Shown piece by piece: positions 6,884 through 12,630 of a stretch of DNA of 24,831 nucleotides. The DNA is from a virus, in the IMG/VR virus record IMGVR_UViG_3300035180_000804, positions 1-24,831 of that record, one strand, 5' to 3'. The position numbers were made by a program, and so were the translations under genes. A model generated the notes under the pieces. It had not been told where the DNA came from and searched no databases. It saw only the letters and a list, made by a program, of their open reading frames with translations. How positions within the stretch are numbered: the first letter of the stretch is position 1; every line of letters begins with the position of its first letter.

Positions 6884-8002
6884 ATGCCTTCCCGATCGCC
6901 CCGCCGCACCTACCTGGCCCTGCTGGCCGCCGCGCTGACACTGTCCGCACGGGCGGATGTGCAGCTGCTGCCGGCGGGCGAGTTCAAGGCCCGCGACGGC
7001 CGGCCCGGACCAGGCAAGACCTGGAAGATCGACGACCCGACCGGCCGCCGCATGGCAGCCGAGCTGACGGCGCAGTCGGCGCGCACCGAGTTCCTGTTCG
7101 ACTACGACCACCAGACCATCCGCTCTGAAGCCAACGGAGTCATCGCGCCGGCTGCGGGCTGGGCTAGGACATTCGCGTGGCGCCCGGGCCAGGGCCTCTA
7201 TGCCACCGGCGTGAGCTGGACCGAAGCGGCGCTGGCCAGCATCGAGCTGGGCGAGTACCGCTACGTCAGCCCGGTCATCACCTTCGATGACCAGGGGTGC
7301 GTCACCGGCGTGCTGATGGCCGCCATCACCAACTACCCCGCGCTGCTCGGCATGGAGCAGCTCGGCCAGTCGCTGGCGGCCCAGCTCAGCGCGCAGTTCA
7401 CCACCCCCACCACCCCCAACACACCGGAGCACGATGTGACCCTGCTCGAACAACTCATTGCCGCGCTCGGCCTCAAGGCGGGCACCACCGATGCCGAGGC
7501 GCTCTCGGCCGTCATCGCGCTGCGCACCGCAGCGGGCAAGCCGGCTGCGCTGAGCGGAGCCATCACCGGCGCGCTGAGCCTGGCGGCCACCGCCGACGAG
7601 GCCACCGCGCTGGCCGCGATCCAGACCCTGAAGACCCAGGCCACGGGCGCCGACGCCACGACCGCCACCACCATCGCCGCCCTGCAGGGTCAGCTCGCCA
7701 CACTGATGGCGCAGACGGCCGAGCGCGAGGTGAACGAGGTGGTGCAGGCTGCGCTGAGCGCCGGCAAGCTGCTGCCGGCACAGAAGGAATGGGCCACCAG
7801 TGTGGGCAAGAAAGATCTGGGACTGCTCAAGCTCTATGTCGCCGGCGCGCCGACCATGGCCAGCCTGCAAAGCCAAACCGGTGGCAAGGCGCCCGAAGGT
7901 GCTGGCGGCGCGGCCGCCCTGACGACCGAGGCCCGCGAGGCGCTCGCGCTCATGGGCGTGACCGAGGACGCCTGGACCAAGCAGTTCGGCACCAAGGCGT
8001 GA
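6884..8002 (+). CDS. head maturation protease, Mu gpI family, with C-terminal scaffold part
   Basis: A 372-residue protein. The N-terminal half is the protease: VQLLPAGEFKARDGRPG (26-42), FLFDYDHQT (70-78) and LGEYRYVSPVITFD (122-135) are the family signatures. A Thr/Pro linker (172-182) then leads to a helical, Ala-rich scaffold half ending in ALMGVTEDAWTKQFGTKA. It cleaves scaffold and head proteins during capsid maturation. The first 24 residues look like a signal peptide, but such hydrophobic N-termini are seen in this family and export is not expected. The start at ATG 6884 keeps the leader shared with 675; another ATG 8 nt upstream is out of frame. Confidence 0.9.
   Translation: MPSRSPRRTYLALLAAALTLSARADVQLLPAGEFKARDGRPGPGKTWKIDDPTGRRMAAELTAQSARTEFLFDYDHQTIRSEANGVIAPAAGWARTFAWRPGQGLYATGVSWTEAALASIELGEYRYVSPVITFDDQGCVTGVLMAAITNYPALLGMEQLGQSLAAQLSAQFTTPTTPNTPEHDVTLLEQLIAALGLKAGTTDAEALSAVIALRTAAGKPAALSGAITGALSLAATADEATALAAIQTLKTQATGADATTATTIAALQGQLATLMAQTAEREVNEVVQAALSAGKLLPAQKEWATSVGKKDLGLLKLYVAGAPTMASLQSQTGGKAPEGAGGAAALTTEAREALALMGVTEDAWTKQFGTKA
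7426..7429 (+). promoter_or_regulatory. internal ribosome binding site for nested scaffold
   Basis: GGAG at 7426-7429 stands 6 nt before an in-frame GTG at 7436 inside the protease gene. This is as good a Shine-Dalgarno arrangement as those of the nearby genes at 8053 and 8532, and it decides the proposed nested start. Confidence 0.6.
7436..8002 (+). CDS. nested capsid scaffold protein (Mu gpZ equivalent) from internal GTG
   Basis: The in-frame GTG at 7436 (Val185 of the protease) is preceded by GGAG at 6 nt and would give a 188-residue scaffold. It begins exactly where the Thr/Pro linker ends and the helical domain (TLLEQLIAALGLKAG) begins. In Mu, gene Z is the in-frame 3' part of gene I and makes the scaffold, so the arrangement is expected from biology. 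The product is Ala/Thr-rich and helical, with a conserved ending (TTEAREALALMGVTEDAW) that probably touches the major head protein. The separate product is inferred, not seen. Confidence 0.65.
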   Translation: MTLLEQLIAALGLKAGTTDAEALSAVIALRTAAGKPAALSGAITGALSLAATADEATALAAIQTLKTQATGADATTATTIAALQGQLATLMAQTAEREVNEVVQAALSAGKLLPAQKEWATSVGKKDLGLLKLYVAGAPTMASLQSQTGGKAPEGAGGAAALTTEAREALALMGVTEDAWTKQFGTKA

Positions 8003-8052
8003 CGGCCACCGGCTGACCGCTACCACCGTACCAATCACCCACGGAGACGCAC

Positions 8053-8466
8053 ATGGCTGCGACCACCACTGACCGCAACACCCGCACCCGGCAGGGCGCC
8101 CGGCGCAACTTCGGCCTGGCCGCCGCGACCCTCATCCCGGCCGGCGTCATGGCGGCGTTGAACGCCACGAACGAGCTGGTGAACGGCGCTACCTCGACGA
8201 CGCTGAAGTGCGTCGGCGTGACGAACGCATCCCTCAACAACAGCTCGGGCGTGTCCGGCGCGCTGCGCGGCGACGTCGAGCTGGGTGTGTTCGGTCCCTT
8301 CGGCAACAGCGCGGCCGGCGACCTGATCACCCTGGCCGACATCGGCAACGACTGCTACATGGTGGACAACCAGACCGTGGCCAAGACCAACGGCACGAGC
8401 ACCCGCTCGGTGGCGGGCAAGGTGTTCGACGTGGACACCGACGGTGTCTGGGTGCGGTTCGCCTGA
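8053..8466 (+). CDS. probable capsid decoration/cement protein
   Basis: A 137-residue protein between the protease/scaffold and the major head genes, with GGAG 6 nt before its ATG. Residues 1-50 are polar then helical (ARRNFGLAAATLIPAGVMAALNATNELV). The rest is beta-rich: LRGDVELGVFGPFGNSAAGDLITLADIGNDCYMVDNQTVAKTN...AGKVFDVDTDGVWVRF. This strand pattern, with a barrel-like AGD-x-I-T and a final V-D-x-D-G-V-W-V, is usual for phage capsid cement proteins at this position. No family name is certain. It probably binds the outside of the capsid lattice. Confidence 0.6.
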   Translation: MAATTTDRNTRTRQGARRNFGLAAATLIPAGVMAALNATNELVNGATSTTLKCVGVTNASLNNSSGVSGALRGDVELGVFGPFGNSAAGDLITLADIGNDCYMVDNQTVAKTNGTSTRSVAGKVFDVDTDGVWVRFA

Positions 8467-8531
8467 TCAGCCAGATCGACAACCTGACGCGCCCCCCCCA
8501 TCCCTATCCAGCCGTCCTGGCGGAGTGAATC

Positions 8532-9413
8532 ATGATCGTCAATGCATCCAGTCTCTCGATCCTCGCGCAGGCGGTGGATATTCGTTTCAACGCCGGCTTG
8601 GCACGCGCCTCCACGCCGTGGCAGTCGGTGGCCATGACCGTGCCATCGACCACGGCTGAGAACATCTACCCATACCTGAAGGACGTCGGCTCGATCCGCG
8701 AATGGGTGGGTGACCGGGTGATCCAGAACCTGGCCAAGGGCGATTTCTCGATCAAGAACAAGAAATACGAACAGACCCAAGGCGTGCCGCGTGATTCGAT
8801 CGACGACGACACCTATGGCGTTTACGGGCCGATGTTCGAGAACATGGGCATGAACGTCGGCAGTTTCCCGGCCGACATGATCTTCCCGTACCTGAAAGCC
8901 GGTTTCACGACGCTGGGGCCGGACGGACAGTATTTCTTCGACGTGGACCACCCGGTCGGCAGCGGTGTGGTGAGCAACCACATGGGCGGCGCCAGCGAAG
9001 CCTGGTATGTGATCGACGCCTCCAAGGTCTACAAGCCCCTCATCTGGCAGCCGCGCAAGGCATTCAACCTGGTCAAGCTGTTCAACGAGAACGACCAGAA
9101 CGTCTTCATGCAAGGCCAGTTCCTCTGGGGCGTGGACGGCCGCGCCGGCGTGGGTTACTCGCCGTTCTGGCAGCTGGCGTTCGCGAGCAAGCAGACCCTC
9201 GACGCCACAAACATCACCGCCCTGCTGACCGCCATGGCCAGCCAGAAGGGCGAGAGCGGCAAGCCGCTGAAGATCACCCCGACCCACCTGGTCTGCAGCC
9301 CGACGCTGGGCGAAACGGCCCGGGCGATCTTTGGCAAGGAGCTGATCAACGGCGGAGAAAGCAACGTGCTCAAGGGCCGTCTGCAGGTCATCGAGGCGCC
9401 CGAGCTGCTCTGA
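8532..9413 (+). CDS. major head (capsid) protein, Mu gpT family
   Basis: A 293-residue protein with GGAG 6 nt before ATG 8532. Features of the gpT family (PF10124) are the N-terminus VNASSLSILAQAVDIRFNAGL, then WQSVAMTVPSTTAENIYPYLKDVGSIREWVGDRVIQNL (family hallmark). YFDVDHP-type sequence (FFDVDHPV), VFMQGQFLWGVDGRAGVGYSPFWQLAFASKQ and PTHLVCSPTLGETARAIFGKELI follow. It is expected to adopt the HK97 fold and form the capsid shell, chaperoned by the nested scaffold and trimmed by the protease encoded before it. Length and completeness are normal. Confidence 0.93.
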   Translation: MIVNASSLSILAQAVDIRFNAGLARASTPWQSVAMTVPSTTAENIYPYLKDVGSIREWVGDRVIQNLAKGDFSIKNKKYEQTQGVPRDSIDDDTYGVYGPMFENMGMNVGSFPADMIFPYLKAGFTTLGPDGQYFFDVDHPVGSGVVSNHMGGASEAWYVIDASKVYKPLIWQPRKAFNLVKLFNENDQNVFMQGQFLWGVDGRAGVGYSPFWQLAFASKQTLDATNITALLTAMASQKGESGKPLKITPTHLVCSPTLGETARAIFGKELINGGESNVLKGRLQVIEAPELL

Positions 9414-9447
9414 CCGCTGACCCACTGACCAGAACCAGGAGCAAGAC

Positions 9448-9693
9448 ATGGCAACCGCCCAGAAAACCACATCCGAGAAGACCGCTGCCGGTGTGCCGGC
9501 CATCACTGTCACCAGCCGCAGTCCGATGGGCTCGATCTACCGCGCCGGCCGCCAGTGGGGCCCGACCGATGTCACCGTGCCGGTGAGCGAGTTCAAGAAG
9601 GAGCAGCTCGACGCCCTGCGCGCCGAGCCGCTGCTGGTGGTGTCCGACACCACCATCGACACCCCTGCCCCGTCTGACACGGCCCAAGGCTGA
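9448..9693 (+). CDS. FluMu_N / HI1506-like small phage protein
   Basis: An 81-residue protein with AGGAG upstream of ATG 9448. Its centre (SIYRAGRQWGPTDVTVPVSEFKKEQLDALRAEPLLVV) has the R-A-G-R-x-(W/F)-G-P ... L-x-x-L-x-x-(D/E)-P-x-L-V-V pattern of the FluMu N-terminal domain seen in HI1506-related proteins. These lie directly after the major head gene in Mu-like prophages, as here. The domain resembles a small DNA- or protein-binding motif; its function is not known. The Ser/Thr/Pro tail is probably disordered. The next gene begins 5 nt after the stop. Confidence 0.8.
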   Translation: MATAQKTTSEKTAAGVPAITVTSRSPMGSIYRAGRQWGPTDVTVPVSEFKKEQLDALRAEPLLVVSDTTIDTPAPSDTAQG

Positions 9694-9698
9694 ACGCC

Positions 9699-10115
9699 AT
9701 GCCCTACGCCACCCAGCAGGACATGATCGATCGCTTCGGCTCGTCACGTCTGCAGCAGCTCACCGACATCGAGGAGCCGCTGGTGGGCAGCATCCGCACC
9801 AGCGTGCTGGCCGCCAAGCTGGCCGACGCGGACGCCGAGATCGACGGCTACCTGGTCGGCCGCTACGAGCTGCCGATGGCGGCATGGCCGGCGATCCTGA
9901 AGGTGCATGCCTGCTCGATCTGCTGGTACCGACTGCTCGGCAGCGCAGCCGACGAGCCGGCCCGGCGCGACTACGAAGACGCGCTGGCCTACCTGGGCAA
10001 AGTGGCGCGCGGTGACGTCGTGGTGGTGGCAGCCTCGGCAGCGGTGCCGGTGAGCGGCATCGGCACGGTGCTGTTCGACACCGGCGCCAAGGTCTTCGGC
10101 CGCGAGCGCTGCTGA
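9699..10115 (+). CDS. head-tail connector protein, DUF1320 (Mu gp36 type)
   Basis: A 138-residue protein with the DUF1320 opening MPYATQQDMIDRFGSSRLQQLTD, then LADADAEIDGYLVGRYELPM and ILKVHACSICWYRLLGS...ARRDYEDALAYLGKVARGDV, all characteristic. It is thought to form the adaptor ring below the portal. The ATG follows the previous stop by 5 nt, with no strong ribosome binding site. The order after T and the FluMu_N protein is that of Mu-like phages. Confidence 0.92.
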   Translation: MPYATQQDMIDRFGSSRLQQLTDIEEPLVGSIRTSVLAAKLADADAEIDGYLVGRYELPMAAWPAILKVHACSICWYRLLGSAADEPARRDYEDALAYLGKVARGDVVVVAASAAVPVSGIGTVLFDTGAKVFGRERC

Positions 10116-10131
10116 GCGGGGAGACAGGCAC

Positions 10132-10584
10132 ATGGCCACGGCTCACACCCAGGTGCGCAATGCGCTGGTCGCGGCGCTGCAGCAGGCGCCAGCGCTGGCG
10201 GGCGGGCGCATCACCAGCGGACTCAAGCGGCCGGTGGTCAGCGAGTACCCGAGCCGCGTTGACGTGCAGCTGGTGCGCAGCAAGGGCGCCAGCCTGCTGG
10301 CCGGAGACGGCGCGCCGCGCACCTGGCAGACGCTGCTGGCCGTGACCGCGCTGGTGCGCGCTGCAGCGGGCGACACGCCGGATGACGATCTGGACGACCT
10401 GGTGCAGGCCGTCTCGGAGCGCATTGCGCTGCTGAGCGCACCGGCGCTGGGCGCGAGTTCGATCGCGCTCGATCCCGAGATCACCTGGGGTGTGGTCGAG
10501 GGCACACCGAATTTCGCGATGGCGCAGTGGAAGCTGACCATCACCCACGACACGGTGGGCGCCAGCCTGGCGCCGCGCCAGTGA
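10132..10584 (+). CDS. neck/tail-terminator-like protein, DUF1834 or gp37-like
   Basis: A 150-residue protein with GGGGAG upstream of ATG 10132. The N-terminus (THTQVRNALVAALQQAPALAGGRI) and the strand pattern VDVQLVRSKGASLLAG...WQTLLAVTALVRA...DDLDDLVQAVSERI...WGVVEGTPNFAMAQWKLTITHDT match the alpha/beta layout of tail terminator or completion proteins. Position after DUF1320 is that of Mu gp37 (DUF1834). It would cap the tail tube and join it to the neck. The precise family is uncertain because the tail type differs from Mu. Confidence 0.65.
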   Translation: MATAHTQVRNALVAALQQAPALAGGRITSGLKRPVVSEYPSRVDVQLVRSKGASLLAGDGAPRTWQTLLAVTALVRAAAGDTPDDDLDDLVQAVSERIALLSAPALGASSIALDPEITWGVVEGTPNFAMAQWKLTITHDTVGASLAPRQ

Positions 10585-10613
10585 ACCGTTGCACACACTG
10601 AACAGGACCGGCC

Positions 10614-10838
10614 ATGGCCAAGCGCATTGAACCCGTCATCGATCCGGAGACCGGCAAGCCGGTCGAAATGAACCCGCCTTGCGGCGGCACCTGGCTGCGT
10701 GATGCCGAGGGAGGCTTGACCCCGGCCGATGAGGCCACTGCGCGCGCCGCCGGCCTGCAGTGGGGCGATGCCACGGAGCCAGCCAGCGACACCAGCGCCG
10801 ACACGGCTTCGCCGACCACGCGCAAGTCCAGCAAGTAA
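10614..10838 (+). CDS. small DUF2635-like protein
   Basis: A 74-residue acidic protein. Residues 7-30 (PVIDPETGKPVEMNPPCGGTWLRD) have the V-x-D-P-x-T-G ... P ... x-W-x-R-D pattern of DUF2635 proteins (Mu gp38 position), followed by GLTPADEATARAAG and a disordered Ser/Thr-rich tail. Mu gp38 lies at the same place between the gp37-like gene and the tail sheath/tube genes. The role is unknown. The stretch TGAACCGTTGC at the previous stop (10582-10592) only partly resembles the 16-nt late motif. Confidence 0.55.
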   Translation: MAKRIEPVIDPETGKPVEMNPPCGGTWLRDAEGGLTPADEATARAAGLQWGDATEPASDTSADTASPTTRKSSK

Positions 10839-10873
10839 CTCACCCAGCGCCTTCAGACACTACGGAGCCCAAC

Positions 10874-11842
10874 ATGCCCGGAAGCATTCAGTCCACCGTC
10901 ATTCTCTTCAAACCGGAGACCACGTCCGGCACCGACGCTGCACCAGTTGAGGCATCCGATGCCGTGCTGGTGCGGGTGACAAACCTGAGCGTGCAGATCG
11001 ACGAAAAATTTGCCGATCGCGACGTGCTTGTCGGCGCGTTCGGCGCGTCGGATTCGCTGCCCTACGCTCGGCGCGGCACGATCAGCTTCAGCGTTGAGAT
11101 TCAGGCGTCCGGCGTGCTCGGTACGGCACCCATGTGGGGCGACTTGCTGCTGTGCTCCGCATTCAGCGAGACCGTGACGGCCACGACCCGGGTGGACTAC
11201 CTGCCTGCGAGCAGCTCGCTCAAGACCGGCACGATCTGGGCGCTGTGGAATGGGAGGCTGGAAAAGTTCAACTACGCCAGTGGCGACGTGACCGGCATGT
11301 CGTGGGAGGTCGGCAAGGTGCCGACGATGGACTACAAGTTCATGGCGCTCGTCAGCAGCTCGGCCGCCGGCTCGCTGAGCGCCCCGACGCTGACCGGCTT
11401 CAAGCGGCCGGAGGCGGTCTCGACTGCGGCGACGACCAAGTTGAGCATCGGTCCGGTGACATACACCGCCGGGGCCATCTCGGGCGGCACGCAGTACAAC
11501 TGGCAGAGCCTCAAGATCTCGATGGGCAACGATGTGCAGGATCTGGCACTGGTCGGCCAGGAGAACATCGCGATCTACGGGCGCAAGCCGACGGTCGAGA
11601 TCGTCGGCGACTTCGGCGCCACGGCCCATGCCGCCTTCAAGGCCGATATGCATGCCGGTACCACCCGGGCGTTTGGCTTCATCCACGGATCGGCCGCGAC
11701 GCTGAAGGTCGGCGTGCATGCCCCGGTTGGCGTGATCACCGAGGTCTCCGACCAGGTCAACGGCAACGTGATGCTCGACAAGCTCAAGATGACCTTGCGC
11801 CCGAGCACCGCGAACGACGAACTGCGCATCTTCTGCATCTGA
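10874..11842 (+). CDS. major tail tube protein
   Basis: A 322-residue beta-rich protein. The start is ATG 10874 with GGAG 6 nt upstream; in-frame codons further upstream run into the preceding gene and are not used. The pattern is that of siphovirus tube proteins: conserved opening strands (IQSTVILFKPETTSGTDAAP), ADRDVLVGAFGASDSLPYARRGTISFSVEIQASGVLG, and MWGDLLLCSAFSET. It also has a late ISMGNDVQDLALVGQENIAIYGRKPTVEIVGDF repeat of the same fold. It polymerises around the tape measure to form the non-contractile tube. Position before the tail chaperone and tape measure confirms the role. Confidence 0.85.
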   Translation: MPGSIQSTVILFKPETTSGTDAAPVEASDAVLVRVTNLSVQIDEKFADRDVLVGAFGASDSLPYARRGTISFSVEIQASGVLGTAPMWGDLLLCSAFSETVTATTRVDYLPASSSLKTGTIWALWNGRLEKFNYASGDVTGMSWEVGKVPTMDYKFMALVSSSAAGSLSAPTLTGFKRPEAVSTAATTKLSIGPVTYTAGAISGGTQYNWQSLKISMGNDVQDLALVGQENIAIYGRKPTVEIVGDFGATAHAAFKADMHAGTTRAFGFIHGSAATLKVGVHAPVGVITEVSDQVNGNVMLDKLKMTLRPSTANDELRIFCI

Positions 11843-11852
11843 CGGACTGGCC

Positions 11853-12203
11853 ATGATCAAGCTCACCCCGAATCCGACCTTCCGCGCCACGCTGGCGCTC
11901 ACCGTGCCAGGCAACGCCGAGGGCGCCAAGGTGGAGTTCGAGTTCTGCCACAAGGGGCTGTCGGCGCTCGACGCCTGGATCAAGAAGCCGGCGTTGATGG
12001 CGCGCGAGGGCGTCACGCTCAGCAGCACGCAGTACCTGGATGAGGTGATCGCCTCCTGGTCCGGTCCGGTGGACGAGCACGGTGCCGACGTGCCCTACAG
12101 CCCCGAGGCGCTGCAGAAGCTGCTCGATGCCTACTCGCCGGCCGCGCAGGAGATCTACGACGGCTACCGCAAGCAGCTGGAGACCAGCCGGGTAAAAAAC
12201 TGA
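11853..12203 (+). CDS. tail assembly chaperone (lambda gpG position), zero-frame product
   Basis: A 116-residue protein starting 10 nt after the tube gene. It has the layout of phage tail assembly chaperones: LTPNPTFRATLALTVPGNAEGAKVEFEFCHKGLSALDAWI, then DEVIASWSGPVDEHGADVPYSPEALQKLLDAYSPAAQEIYDGYRKQL, a helical C-terminus. It coats the tape measure before tube assembly. The last codons GTA AAA AAC are followed directly by TGA, forming the slippery sequence A AAA AAC, so a fraction of ribosomes probably shift to the -1 frame and add the domain encoded at 12200-12619. Confidence 0.87.
   Translation: MIKLTPNPTFRATLALTVPGNAEGAKVEFEFCHKGLSALDAWIKKPALMAREGVTLSSTQYLDEVIASWSGPVDEHGADVPYSPEALQKLLDAYSPAAQEIYDGYRKQLETSRVKN
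12194..12200 (+). promoter_or_regulatory. -1 ribosomal frameshift site, A AAA AAC
   Basis: The heptamer AAAAAAC is in the correct phase (A AAA AAC; codons GTA AAA AAC) immediately before the zero-frame TGA at 12201. It is the tail-chaperone position where lambda and many siphoviruses use a -1 shift. After the shift, translation continues at CTG 12200 without a stop to 12619. Confidence 0.75.
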
Positions 12204-12619
12204 GGGCCGCCGCCCGGGCCGTGCTGGAGGGGACGTCGCTGCCGCGTGACGAGACAACCCCCGCACAGCGCGGGAGTACGGCGGCGGCGGATCCGATGGC
12301 CGAGTACCAGGCCGCGCTGGACGCGTTCGGCGCGGTCGATCCGCATGCGCACGAGTTCGTGTCACGGCACAAGACCGGCTCGCACGGTGATGTGGATCTG
12401 TGGCCGGAGAACCACGATGCCTGGCAGCTCTTCGAGTGCATGCAGACCCAGTGGCGCACCGCCAACGGCGTGGTGATCGGCCTCGACTACGGGCCTCTGT
12501 CCTGGGTGTGTCCACGGGTCGGCATCGAGCCACAGAACGAGCGCCGGGTGTTCCAGGATCTGCGCGTGATGGAAGACGAGGCACTCGCCTGGTTTGACGA
12601 GCAGACGCGCAAAGACTGA
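12200..12619 (+). CDS. frameshift extension of tail chaperone (lambda gpT-like, DUF1799)
   Basis: This -1 frame adds 139 residues to the 116-residue chaperone, giving a 255-residue fusion. Conserved content begins near MAEYQAALDAFG and includes FVSRHKTGSHGDVDLWPENHDAWQLFECMQTQWRTA and GPLSWVCPRVG, the pattern of DUF1799 proteins, which in related phages sit directly before the tape measure. A free start is unlikely: the first possible GTG (12221) has no ribosome binding site at the right distance. As in lambda gpGT, this domain should recruit tube subunits to the coated tape measure. Confidence 0.75.
   Translation: MRAAARAVLEGTSLPRDETTPAQRGSTAAADPMAEYQAALDAFGAVDPHAHEFVSRHKTGSHGDVDLWPENHDAWQLFECMQTQWRTANGVVIGLDYGPLSWVCPRVGIEPQNERRVFQDLRVMEDEALAWFDEQTRKD
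12206..12288 (+). promoter_or_regulatory. predicted stimulatory RNA stem for the frameshift
   Basis: GCCGCCGCC (12206-12214) is perfectly complementary to GGCGGCGGC (12280-12288). The 9-bp GC stem would begin 5 nt after the slippery heptamer, a typical spacer. Inside the loop CCCGC/GCGGG (12260-12264 and 12270-12274) can form a second stem. A competing 4-bp hairpin GGGC/GCCC at 12204-12215 is possible. The structure is read by eye and no energy was computed. Confidence 0.45.
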
Positions 12620-12630
12620 CAGGAGCCAGC

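Noticed and set aside
6884-6955. Secretory signal peptide on the protease
   Set aside because: The stretch looks like one, but hydrophobic N-termini are seen in Mu-I-type proteases that act in the cytoplasm.
10582-10594. Third copy of the 16-nt late motif
   Set aside because: Only TGAACCG and a following TT match. The rest, the palindrome and the 34-nt leader spacing are lost.
12221-12619. Independent gene starting at GTG 12221
   Set aside because: No ribosome binding site at a proper distance, while an in-phase A AAA AAC site at the upstream stop explains expression.
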